A stretch of 36,810 nt of DNA, from the NCBI GenBank assembly GCA_900770875.1, contig CAAGLV010000218.1:1-36810 (forward strand), written 5' to 3'. Positions within the stretch are counted from its first letter, which is position 1, and every line of letters starts with the position of its first letter. Shown in pieces: positions 1-7,382 of the stretch. The stretch comes from Flavobacteriales bacterium (GTDB lineage: Bacteria > Bacteroidota > Bacteroidia > Flavobacteriales > Weeksellaceae). The notes beneath the pieces are model-generated. The model did not search any database and had not been told where the DNA came from. It was given only the letters and a program-made list of their open reading frames with translations. The position numbers and the translations under genes are program-made.

Positions 1-486
1 ACAATTAAGGCAATGCAATTTGTTAACAATTGTGTATTCTGGATTGCTGGCGATGGACCTCTTAAAAAAGAGTTAGAACAACTTGTTTACGATTTAAATT
101 TATCCGATCGTGTTTTCTTTTTAGGAAACGTTCCGCCCATCATCTTAAAAACAATTACTCCTTTAGCCGATGTTGGCATTAGTTTAGAAGAAGATTTAGG
201 CATTAGCTATCGTTATGCTTTACCCAATAAAATATTTGATTATTTTAATGCTCGCGTACCTATTTTAGCAACTTATTTACCCGAAATTAAAAATACTATT
301 ATAACGTATAAAGCAGGACGTATAATACAAAAACACAACGAAAAGCATATTGCAGAAGAGTTAACAATTTTATTAAACGAAGGCAAAAAAGCATACGAAA
401 ATAATCTTGCGAAAGCAGCTAAAGAATGCTGTTGGGAAAATGAAGAAGAAAAATTAAAAGTTATTTTTGATCAGATAAAAAGCTAA
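1..486 (+). CDS. Glycosyltransferase family 4 (partial, C-terminal part)
   Basis: The reading frame is open from base 1, so the gene begins outside the window; the first ATG at 13 is internal. The visible residues match the nucleotide-sugar-binding half of GT-B fold, GT4-type glycosyltransferases. They include GDGPLKKELE, the strand-turn VFFLGNVPP, and the donor-site region LGISYRYALPNKIFDYF followed by a 'PILAT..PEI' segment. Such enzymes move a sugar from an activated donor onto a glycan or lipid carrier at the cytoplasmic face of the membrane. A family-2 glycosyltransferase follows 6 bases after the stop, so the two are probably co-transcribed in a surface-glycan locus. The acceptor and product cannot be told from the fragment. 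Confidence 0.85.
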   Translation, partial: TIKAMQFVNNCVFWIAGDGPLKKELEQLVYDLNLSDRVFFLGNVPPIILKTITPLADVGISLEEDLGISYRYALPNKIFDYFNARVPILATYLPEIKNTIITYKAGRIIQKHNEKHIAEELTILLNEGKKAYENNLAKAAKECCWENEEEKLKVIFDQIKS

Positions 487-492
487 AATAAT

Positions 493-1395
493 ATGATTTC
501 GATTTGTATTCCTATTTACAACTTTGATGTTCGTCCGTTAGTTAACGATTTAACCAAACAAATTCAGTTTATCTTTGAGCACGAAATTGAGATTATTTTA
601 ATTGACGATGCATCTAATCCAAAATTTAGAACCATAAATTCTTCTTTAGATTATTTACATCAATATATTCAATTAGATAAAAATATAGGACGAGCAAAAA
701 TCCGAAATCTATTTTTAAATTACGCTTCGCAACCTTATTTATTATTTTTAGATTGCGATTCGTCTGTGGCAGAAAATCCTAATTTTATTAAAAATTACAT
801 CCATCATATTCAAACTCAAAAGCCATTAATTACGTATGGTGGACGAATTTATCCAGAAAATTCGCCAACAAAAACACAAACTTTAAGTTGGAAATATGGT
901 AAATTAATCGAATCTAAACCAGCACATATTAGAGCTTTAAATCCAAATAAAAGTTTTCAGACCAATAATTTCATCATTCATAGAAGTTTATTTAAAACCA
1001 TTCGTTTTGATGAATCGATTAAAAATTATGGCCACGAAGACACACTTTTTGGAATTGAAATTAATCAAAAAAACATCGAAATTAAACATCTCGAAAATCC
1101 TGTTTTAAACCATCACATCGAAGATTTTAACCCATATATTTCGAAAACTAATTTAGCTGTAGAAAATTTAGCGCAATTAATTTTAGCAAATAAAATTAAA
1201 CCCGAAGATTATCAACACATCAATTTGCTTAAATTTTACAACATTATAAATCGTTTAAAATTAGATGGATTAATTTATCTTATTTTACATAAAAACGAAA
1301 CTAAATTATTGCAACAACTTAGCAGCGATAATCCAAATTTAAAATTATTTAACCTTTATAAACTTTTACAGTTTTTAAAACAAAAAAGAGCTTAG
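493..1395 (+). CDS. Glycosyltransferase family 2
   Basis: This 300-residue protein has the GT-A fold signature. An N-terminal ISICIPIYNF strand is followed by the nucleotide-binding acidic pair IDDAS (Asp38-Asp39) and a DxD-type metal site, FLDCDSS (Asp87-Cys88-Asp89). A later NYGHEDTLFG block resembles the acceptor-side region of GT2 enzymes. There is no membrane segment, so it should act in the cytoplasm or at the inner membrane face. It starts 6 bases after a GT4 gene and is the last gene of that run. Its stop codon (1393-1395) lies inside the left arm of a terminator hairpin. The sugar donor and acceptor are not deducible. Confidence 0.88.
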   Translation: MISICIPIYNFDVRPLVNDLTKQIQFIFEHEIEIILIDDASNPKFRTINSSLDYLHQYIQLDKNIGRAKIRNLFLNYASQPYLLFLDCDSSVAENPNFIKNYIHHIQTQKPLITYGGRIYPENSPTKTQTLSWKYGKLIESKPAHIRALNPNKSFQTNNFIIHRSLFKTIRFDESIKNYGHEDTLFGIEINQKNIEIKHLENPVLNHHIEDFNPYISKTNLAVENLAQLILANKIKPEDYQHINLLKFYNIINRLKLDGLIYLILHKNETKLLQQLSSDNPNLKLFNLYKLLQFLKQKRA

Positions 1396-1417
1396 TTAAA
1401 AAACTAAGCTCTTTTTT
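1382..1417. terminator. Bidirectional terminator, GT2 / ftsE junction
   Basis: Perfect 16-base arms (1382-1397 and 1402-1417) enclose a 4-base AAAA loop. The stem core GAGCTTAGTT is flanked by six A on one side and six T on the other, so a U-run follows the hairpin on either strand. The left arm contains the stop codon of the glycosyltransferase. Confidence 0.85.
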
Positions 1418-1434
1418 GTATAAAGTATAAATTC

Positions 1435-2130
1435 TTATAAATCTAACGAATCTGCAGTAACTTCTATTACGTTTCCGTTTTCGCAACGAATCATTCGAGC
1501 CGGATAGCGACGAATAATATCGTAATCGTGCGTTGCCATTAAAACAGCACAATTATTATTTTGCGAAACACGTAATAACAAATTCATAATTTCATTTGAT
1601 GTTTCAGGATCTAAATTTCCTGTTGGCTCATCGGCTAAAATTAACCCTGGATGATTTAATAATGCGCGTGCAATAGAAATACGTTGCTGTTCTCCACCCG
1701 AAAGTCTAAACGGCATCATTTTCTTTTTTTCGATCATCCCAACGGCGTTTAAAACCTCATCAATACGTTCTTCGATCGATTTTTTGTCCTTCCAACCCGT
1801 TGCCTTTAAAACAAATTTTAAATTTTCCTCAACCGAACGATCAGTTAACAATTGGAAATCCTGAAAAACAATCCCTAAATGACGACGTAAATCTGGAATT
1901 TTGCTTGTTTTTAAAGTCTTTAAGTCCATTCCAACTACTTTACCGTTCCCATTTTTCAATGGTAAATCTCCATAAAGTACTTTTAACAAACTACTTTTAC
2001 CGCTTCCTGTTTTACCAATTAAATAAACAAATTCTCCTTCTGCTAAAGAAAAATTTACATCCGATAAAACCAAATGATTACGTTGATAAATCGAAGACTG
2101 ATTAACTTCAATTACATTTTTAACTTCCAT
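1435..2130 (-). CDS. ftsE: Cell-division ABC transporter ATP-binding protein FtsE
   Basis: This is a 231-residue ABC ATPase of the FtsE/LolD/MacB class. Visible are Walker A GKTGSGKS (39-46), Q-loop Gln90, signature LSGGEQQR (143-150), Walker B LILADE (163-168) with GNLDP after it, and the H-loop His201. With FtsX it couples ATP hydrolysis to septal peptidoglycan hydrolysis in the division ring. The open frame extends 19 codons upstream to 2187. I chose ATG at 2130 because MEVKNVIEV begins the conserved fold and because a -7 promoter word (2151-2158) lies inside the longer version. FtsX is not in the window. A lipoprotein-export (LolD-like) ATPase is the main alternative. Confidence 0.85.
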   Translation of the reverse strand: MEVKNVIEVNQSSIYQRNHLVLSDVNFSLAEGEFVYLIGKTGSGKSSLLKVLYGDLPLKNGNGKVVGMDLKTLKTSKIPDLRRHLGIVFQDFQLLTDRSVEENLKFVLKATGWKDKKSIEERIDEVLNAVGMIEKKKMMPFRLSGGEQQRISIARALLNHPGLILADEPTGNLDPETSNEIMNLLLRVSQNNNCAVLMATHDYDIIRRYPARMIRCENGNVIEVTADSLDL

Positions 2131-2150
2131 ACAAGTTCCCGTCTTTTTTT

Positions 2151-2158
2151 CAAATGTA
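2151..2158 (-). promoter_or_regulatory. Candidate ftsE promoter (-7 TACATTTG)
   Basis: A perfect match to the Bacteroidota TAnnTTTG word on the minus strand. Transcription would start near 2144, giving a leader of about 14 bases to the ATG at 2130. No convincing -33 TTG is seen. It directly adjoins the U-run of the rpmH terminator. Confidence 0.5.
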
Positions 2159-2192
2159 AAAAAAAAGCCTGAAAGAAATACCTTCAAGCTTA
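2158..2192 (-). terminator. rpmH terminator
   Basis: On the minus strand an 11-bp stem with G-U wobbles (arms 2181-2191 and 2165-2175, loop 2176-2180) is followed by about nine T (2158-2166). It lies about 20 bases after the rpmH stop. Confidence 0.7.
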
Positions 2193-2212
2193 ATTTTTAT
2201 AAATTGTAGCTA

Positions 2213-2371
2213 TTATCTTTTAGCTCTTACCTCGCTAACAGTTAATGCTTTTCTACCTTTCTTTCTACGAGCAGCTAATACTTTACGCCCGTTTTTAGTA
2301 GCCATACGCTCACGGAATCCGTGTTTGTTTCTTTTCTTTCTGTTACTTGGTTGAAATGTTCTCTTACTCAT
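2213..2371 (-). CDS. rpmH: Large ribosomal subunit protein bL34
   Basis: I translated a 52-residue, very basic protein beginning MSKRTFQPSNRKKRNKHGF, then RMATKNGRKVLAARR and ending in SEVRAKR. It has the KRTFQPS..KR...HGFR.RM.T..GR.VL..RR.KGR pattern of bL34, which sits in the 50S subunit near the exit tunnel. Flavobacterial versions carry a short C-terminal extension like the one here (E. coli has 46 residues). The gene has its own promoters upstream (2409-2436 and 2524-2553) and a terminator downstream. It lies divergent from gyrA. dnaA and rnpA, its neighbours in many bacteria, are not here. Confidence 0.97.
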   Translation of the reverse strand: MSKRTFQPSNRKKRNKHGFRERMATKNGRKVLAARRKKGRKALTVSEVRAKR

Positions 2372-2408
2372 CTTTACTAAGTTCTAAGCCATTACACGAA
2401 TGGGATTG

Positions 2409-2436
2409 CAAATATACAGTTATTTTATTAATTCAA
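2409..2436 (-). promoter_or_regulatory. Candidate proximal rpmH promoter (P1)
   Basis: On the minus strand TTG (2434-2436), a 17-base spacer and TATATTTG (2409-2416) match the Bacteroidota sigma-A consensus. Transcription would start near 2402, about 30 bases before the rpmH ATG. Confidence 0.65.
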
Positions 2437-2450
2437 AAATCAAAAATTGA

Positions 2451-2517
2451 GAAAATTACAAACGTTTTTTATTGAATTAATTCAAACCGTCTCCGTTTCC
2501 TATAATTTGTAATTTTC
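2451..2517 (-). repeat. 12-bp inverted repeat in the rpmH/gyrA intergenic region
   Basis: GAAAATTACAAA (2451-2462) is perfectly complementary to TTTGTAATTTTC (2506-2517), with 43 bases between. A 14-base palindrome, TTGAATTAATTCAA, lies in the loop at 2472-2485. The outer edge at 2517 coincides with the predicted start of transcription from P2 (2524-2553). A P2 transcript would therefore begin with one arm of the stem. The minus-strand sequence after the other arm is U-rich. It could be an rpmH leader or a short ncRNA; no known family is recognised. Confidence 0.6.
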
Positions 2518-2523
2518 GAAGTG

Positions 2524-2553
2524 CAAATATAAAAAATTTTTATTTCTAAACAA
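2524..2553 (-). promoter_or_regulatory. Candidate distal rpmH / ncRNA promoter (P2)
   Basis: On the minus strand TTG (2551-2553), a 19-base spacer and TATATTTG (2524-2531) match the consensus well. The predicted start is 2517, about 146 bases upstream of rpmH. Confidence 0.6.
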
Positions 2554-2619
2554 CACAAAATTAAATATAAAATCATAAAAATCGTAAGTTTTAAACATCT
2601 TTTTTCTTGTTAAAATTTG

Positions 2620-2627
2620 TATCTTAG
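2620..2627 (+). promoter_or_regulatory. Weak candidate gyrA promoter (-7 TATCTTAG)
   Basis: TATCTTAG is one mismatch from TAnnTTTG and lies 22 bases before the gyrA ATG. Upstream sequence at the -33 position is T-rich but has no exact TTG. Confidence 0.35.
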
Positions 2628-2649
2628 CCGTCTTATATAACAAAAGGAT

Positions 2650-5214
2650 ATGACTGAAGGAGAAAAACTGATCCCAATCAACATTGAGGATGAAATGAAA
2701 TCGGCATACATCGATTACTCGATGTCGGTAATCGTATCTCGTGCCCTTCCAGATGTACGCGATGGTTTGAAACCTGTTCACCGAAGAGTATTATTCGGAA
2801 TGTACGAATTAGGCGTTTTTTCTAACCGTGCTTATAAAAAATCTGCCCGTATCGTTGGGGAGGTTTTAGGTAAATTTCACCCACACGGAGACAGCTCTGT
2901 TTATGACGCTATGGTACGTATGGCTCAACCTTGGTCATTACGTTATATGCTTGTAGATGGACAAGGAAACTACGGTTCTGTAGACGGCGATCCACCTGCT
3001 GCAATGCGTTATACTGAAGCACGTCTTCAAAAAATCTCAGACGAATTATTAGCTGATTTAGATAAAGAAACTGTCGATTTTCAATTAAACTTCGACGACA
3101 CCATTCAAGAACCAACTGTTTTACCTACAAAAATCCCAACATTATTAGTTAATGGTGCATCGGGTATTGCTGTTGGTATGGCTACTAATATGGCACCACA
3201 TAACTTAACAGAAGTTATTGATGGTACAATTGCATACATCGAAAATCGTGACATCATGATCGACGAACTAATGCAATACATTAAAGCTCCAGATTTCCCA
3301 ACTGGAGGAACTATTTATGGTTACGAAGGTGTAAAACAAGCATTCGAAACGGGACGTGGACGTATTGTATTACGTGCAAAAACACATTTCGAAGAAGTAC
3401 ACGGACGCGATTGTATTATTGCGACTGAGATTCCGTACCAAGTTAATAAAGCAGATATGATTGCAAAAACTGCCGAGTTAATTAAAGATGGAAAATTAGA
3501 TGGAATTGCAGAAATCCGCGACGAATCTGACCGTAAAGGAATGCGTATTGTTTACGTATTAAAAATGGACGCTGTTCCTAACGTTGTTTTAAACAAGTTA
3601 TTTAAATACACCCAATTACAATCTTCTTTCTCGGTAAATAATATTGCCTTAGTAAAAGGAAGACCAGAACAATTAAACTTAAAAGATTTAATTCATCACT
3701 TTGTTGAACACCGTCACGAAGTGGTTGTTCGCCGTGCTGAATACGATCTAAGAAAAGCTCAAGAACGTGCACACATCTTAGAAGGTTACATGAAAGTAAT
3801 CGGAACTCAAGGTGATTTAGATCGTGCAATTAAAATTATTCGTGAATCTGAAACACCAGAAATCGCACGTCAAGGTTTAATTGAAGCTTTTGATTTATCA
3901 GAAATTCAAGCTCGCTCGATCCTAGAATTACGTTTACGTACTTTAACAGGATTAGAAATTGATAAGATTCGTGCAGAATACGACGAAATCATGAAAACAA
4001 TTAATCATTTAAAAGAAATTTTAGCAAACGAAGAATTACGTATGCAAATTATCAAAGATGAGTTAATTGAAGTTCGTACAAAATATGGTGATGAGCGCCG
4101 CACAGATATCAATTTTGCTGGAGGTGATTTAAATATGGAAGATTTAATTCCGGACGAAAAAGTTGTTTTAACAATTTCTCGTTTAGGATACATCAAACGT
4201 ACACCTTTATCAGAATATCGTAAACAATCTCGTGGAGGAGTTGGGAACAGAGCCGCTACTACACGCGACGAAGATTTCTTAGAATACATGGTTGTTGCTA
4301 CAAACCACCAATATATGTTATTCTTTACAGAAAAAGGAAAATGTTTCTGGATGCGTGTTTTCGAAATCCCTGAAGGATCTAAAACATCTAAAGGACGTGC
4401 AATCCAAAACTTAATTAATATCGACCCAGACGATAAAGTAAAAGCATATATCCGTACACACGATTTAATGAACGAAGAATATGTTAATAATAATTATGTA
4501 ACAATGGTTACTAAAAAAGGTATTATTAAGAAAACTTCTTTAGAAGCTTATTCTCGTCCACGTGCAAACGGTATCAATGCCATTACAATTAAAGAAGACG
4601 ATACTTTATTAGAAGCTTTATTAACAAACGGAGAAGGAATTATCATGATTGGTACTAAATATGGTAAAGCTATCCGTTTCTTAGATAACTCTATCCGCCC
4701 ATTAGGTAGAAACTCGCAAGGAGTTAAAGCCATAAATTTATCAGACCACGACGACAACGAAGTTATTGGTATGATAAACATTAATGATATAGAAAACGAA
4801 ACAGTTTTAGTTGTATCAGAAAATGGTTATGGTAAACGCTCGTCTGTAGAAGATTATCGCGAAACAAACCGTGGTGGAAAAGGTGTAACTACTTTAAATA
4901 TTACCGATAAAACAGGTAAATTAATCGCTATTGAATCGGTTACTGATGAAAACGATTTAATGATTATCAATAAATCTGGTGTTGCTATCCGTACAGGATT
5001 AGACGAAATTCGTGTAATGGGACGTGCTACACAAGGTGTACGTTTAATTAACTTAAAAAACAACGACGCGATTGCAGCAATTGCAAAAGTAGAAGTTGAC
5101 GAAGAAGTTGAAGAGGAAGAAACGACAGAAAACGACGAAAATAAAGTTGAAACAAATAATGATCAGCAAGTTGAAGACACAACAGCTTCTACTGATGATT
5201 TAACGAATGATTAA
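2650..5214 (+). CDS. gyrA: DNA gyrase subunit A
   Basis: This 854-residue subunit cuts and rejoins DNA in the A2B2 gyrase that introduces negative supercoils. The N-terminal breakage-reunion domain holds the catalytic Tyr121 (AAMRYTEARL). It also has the quinolone-determining helix HPHGDSSVYDAM, with Ser82 and Asp86 (E. coli Ser83 and Asp87) unmutated. The C-terminal beta-pinwheel follows from about residue 500, with repeats such as QSRGGVGNR and NRGGKGVTTL. The first departs from the Q-R-R-G-G-K-G GyrA box of E. coli. An acidic tail rich in Glu, Asp and Asn ends the protein. A gyrB partner is not in the window. ParC is less likely given the full set of CTD repeats. Confidence 0.96.
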   Translation: MTEGEKLIPINIEDEMKSAYIDYSMSVIVSRALPDVRDGLKPVHRRVLFGMYELGVFSNRAYKKSARIVGEVLGKFHPHGDSSVYDAMVRMAQPWSLRYMLVDGQGNYGSVDGDPPAAMRYTEARLQKISDELLADLDKETVDFQLNFDDTIQEPTVLPTKIPTLLVNGASGIAVGMATNMAPHNLTEVIDGTIAYIENRDIMIDELMQYIKAPDFPTGGTIYGYEGVKQAFETGRGRIVLRAKTHFEEVHGRDCIIATEIPYQVNKADMIAKTAELIKDGKLDGIAEIRDESDRKGMRIVYVLKMDAVPNVVLNKLFKYTQLQSSFSVNNIALVKGRPEQLNLKDLIHHFVEHRHEVVVRRAEYDLRKAQERAHILEGYMKVIGTQGDLDRAIKIIRESETPEIARQGLIEAFDLSEIQARSILELRLRTLTGLEIDKIRAEYDEIMKTINHLKEILANEELRMQIIKDELIEVRTKYGDERRTDINFAGGDLNMEDLIPDEKVVLTISRLGYIKRTPLSEYRKQSRGGVGNRAATTRDEDFLEYMVVATNHQYMLFFTEKGKCFWMRVFEIPEGSKTSKGRAIQNLINIDPDDKVKAYIRTHDLMNEEYVNNNYVTMVTKKGIIKKTSLEAYSRPRANGINAITIKEDDTLLEALLTNGEGIIMIGTKYGKAIRFLDNSIRPLGRNSQGVKAINLSDHDDNEVIGMININDIENETVLVVSENGYGKRSSVEDYRETNRGGKGVTTLNITDKTGKLIAIESVTDENDLMIINKSGVAIRTGLDEIRVMGRATQGVRLINLKNNDAIAAIAKVEVDEEVEEEETTENDENKVETNNDQQVEDTTASTDDLTND

Positions 5215-5216
5215 TT

Positions 5217-6416
5217 ATGAAAAAAATCTTATTTAGCTTAGGATTAGTATTATCATTATCAACTGCTTTTGCACAAACAAATACAGAAGAAACTAATACA
5301 AATCCATCAGAATTAGCTGAGAAATACAATAAATTAGCCAAAGAAAACTTAGCCAAAGGAGACATCTCTAAAGCAAGCGAAAGTTTAGCTAAATTATCTA
5401 AATACGAAAACAGTAAAGTTTGGCAAGTACGTAATAAAGACACTAAAAAAGATGAATTTTATTACTCGCAAGCCGATTTAAATGCTGCCATTGCAAACGG
5501 AAATTATGCCAAACCAAAAGAAGTGGCATTAACACCTAAATACGGATTTTTATTACAATCGCAAGTTTCTGAATTAGCTAACAAAGAGCTAACAGCAGCA
5601 AATACAGCATTAGAAACTAAAAAATATGCCGAAGCTGGTGATAAATTTATCAACGTTTACAATTTAGTTGAAGCTTTAGGAACTAAAGAAGATTTATACA
5701 AATACCAAGCAGCAATTTCTTACTACAATGCCAATAATTTTAATAAAGCATTAAGCGTAATTAAAGAATTAGCTGCAAATAATTTTACAGGTATTTCGGC
5801 AAATCAACCAACAAACTACAATAAAGATTTATATTTTTTAGGTTTAAACTCGTTATATAACTTAAAACAATACGATCCTATTTTAGACGAAGCTTTAGCT
5901 AAATACCCAAAAGATTTAGATATCAATTCTATCGCAACAAACATTTATCAGATTACAGGAAATACTGAAAAATTAAAATCGAAGATCGAAGAAAATATCA
6001 AAATCAATCCTACAGATTACTTAAATTATTACAATTTAGGTGTTTTATTAATGGACGATTCTGCACAGGAAGAGAAATCGCGCGAATTATTTAAAAAAGC
6101 GATCGAATTAAATCCTAAACACGTAGAATCTTACAGAAACTTAACTGCAACTTATTTAAAGAAAGATAAAGTTTACGTAGAAAACATTAATAACAACTTA
6201 GGTAATTCGAAACAAGAAAAAGCAATTTACAACGAAAATTTAGCTAAACGTAAAGAATTATTTAAAGAGGTTATGCCTTATTTAGAAAAAATTCATGAGT
6301 TAGAGCCAAATGATATTGCAGTTGTTAAAAACTTAATTGTTGCAAATCGTGCGTTAGAAAACACAGCGAAAGAAGAACAATACCGAGCGTTAGAGAAAAA
6401 ATTAAATTCAAAATAA
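5217..6416 (+). CDS. Secreted tetratricopeptide-repeat protein
   Basis: The 399-residue protein starts with a signal peptide, MKKILFSLGLVLSLSTAFAQ, predicted to be cut after AQ. The rest is helical. TPR-like units are clearest around YNLGVLLMDDSAQEEKSREL, then KKAIELNPKHVESYRNL, and again near EKIHELEPNDIAVVKNL. TPR proteins are scaffolds for protein contacts; this one should sit in the periplasm or on an outer membrane. It begins 2 bases after the gyrA stop, so it is almost certainly co-transcribed. I recall the gyrA-TPR order from other flavobacteria. The pairing says nothing clear about function, as gyrase is cytoplasmic. Confidence 0.85.
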   Translation: MKKILFSLGLVLSLSTAFAQTNTEETNTNPSELAEKYNKLAKENLAKGDISKASESLAKLSKYENSKVWQVRNKDTKKDEFYYSQADLNAAIANGNYAKPKEVALTPKYGFLLQSQVSELANKELTAANTALETKKYAEAGDKFINVYNLVEALGTKEDLYKYQAAISYYNANNFNKALSVIKELAANNFTGISANQPTNYNKDLYFLGLNSLYNLKQYDPILDEALAKYPKDLDINSIATNIYQITGNTEKLKSKIEENIKINPTDYLNYYNLGVLLMDDSAQEEKSRELFKKAIELNPKHVESYRNLTATYLKKDKVYVENINNNLGNSKQEKAIYNENLAKRKELFKEVMPYLEKIHELEPNDIAVVKNLIVANRALENTAKEEQYRALEKKLNSK

Positions 6417-6441
6417 TTTCATTTTCTAATCCAAAACATAA

Positions 6442-6475
6442 AAAAAGGAGAATCTAAATTTAGATTCTCCTTTTT
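6442..6475. terminator. Bidirectional terminator, TPR gene / surE junction
   Basis: A perfect palindrome with core GGAGAATCTAAATTTAGATT.. is flanked by A5 and T5 runs, so it can act on both strands. It lies between the stop codons of the two convergent genes. Confidence 0.85.
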
Positions 6476-6498
6476 CTTTTAAACGAATAAACGATCCA

Positions 6499-7263
6499 TT
6501 AAAAATTCCAGTTTTTTAATTCGCTTAAAAAATGATGAGCTGTTAAATCGAAACGAACTGGCACTACCGAAATATACTTATTGCTTAAAGCAAATTCGTC
6601 GGTATCGTCGCCTTTATCGTGATTCACAAATTCGCCACACATCCAATAATATTGTCTTCCACGAGGATCTTCGCGCTTATCAAATTTTTCTTCCCATTTG
6701 GCATCAGCTTGTCTACAAACCTTAATTCCTTTAATTTCGTCTTTTTCGAGATTCGGAATATTAACATTTAGCACAACACCTTTTGGCAATTTATGAGTTA
6801 AAACCTGATTGATAATCGTTTTAATCTGATCTTCGGCAGCTTTAAAATTAGCATTATAATCAAATGTATCTAAAGAAAAACCAATTGCCGGAATCCCTTC
6901 TATTCCTGCTTCTACAGCAGCCGACATCGTTCCCGAATAAATTACATTTATCGACGAATTAGATCCGTGATTAATTCCTGACAAACACAAATCGGGCTTA
7001 CGAGGTAAAATATGAGCAACAGCTAATTTTACACAATCTACAGGCGTTCCCGAACACGAAAATTCTTTTACATCGCTGTCCGAATCTATTTCGTTACAAA
7101 AAATTGCTTTATTTAAAGTAACTGCATGTCCCATACCACTTTGTGGACTATCGGGTGCCACAACATAAACTTCTCCAAACTGTTTTGCAATCTCAATTAA
7201 ATTACGAATACCAGGTGCAGTAATTCCATCATCATTTGTAATTAATATTAATGGCTTTTGCAT
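6499..7263 (-). CDS. surE: 5'/3'-nucleotidase SurE
   Basis: The 254-residue protein is a metal-dependent phosphatase that removes phosphate from nucleoside monophosphates and is linked to stationary-phase survival. The metal site is seen in ITNDDGITAPG (Asn10-Asp11-Asp12), with the further ligand regions PDSPQSGMGHAV and SGINHGSNSS. GTPVDCV completes the family pattern. The length matches bacterial SurE. The open frame extends 11 codons further upstream; ATG at 7263 is chosen because MQKPLILITNDDG is the conserved N-terminus. It is cytoplasmic and appears monocistronic, divergent from the downstream protease gene and convergent with the TPR gene. No clear promoter word was found. Confidence 0.95.
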   Translation of the reverse strand: MQKPLILITNDDGITAPGIRNLIEIAKQFGEVYVVAPDSPQSGMGHAVTLNKAIFCNEIDSDSDVKEFSCSGTPVDCVKLAVAHILPRKPDLCLSGINHGSNSSINVIYSGTMSAAVEAGIEGIPAIGFSLDTFDYNANFKAAEDQIKTIINQVLTHKLPKGVVLNVNIPNLEKDEIKGIKVCRQADAKWEEKFDKREDPRGRQYYWMCGEFVNHDKGDDTDEFALSNKYISVVPVRFDLTAHHFLSELKNWNF

Positions 7264-7330
7264 ATATGTTATAATTTTTATAATTCTTAAAATCACACAA
7301 AAATCCTAAAAAATAATTAGTATTTTGGTT

Positions 7331-7338
7331 TATCTTTG
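7331..7338 (+). promoter_or_regulatory. Candidate protease-operon promoter (-7 TATCTTTG)
   Basis: A perfect TAnnTTTG match 44 bases before the protease ATG. A TTG at the usual -33 spacing is not evident. Confidence 0.5.
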
Positions 7339-7382
7339 AAATAAGATTATAAAAAAACAATAAATTAAACAATATCTTAAAT

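Noticed and set aside
1800..2105. Plus-strand open frame across ftsE
   Set aside because: It lies opposite the Walker A to signature region of ftsE; its translation has no recognisable features.
4005..4289. Long open frames antisense to gyrA
   Set aside because: They mirror a strongly conserved gene on the other strand, have no family features or promoter words, and occur as expected in AT-rich DNA with few stops in one antisense frame.
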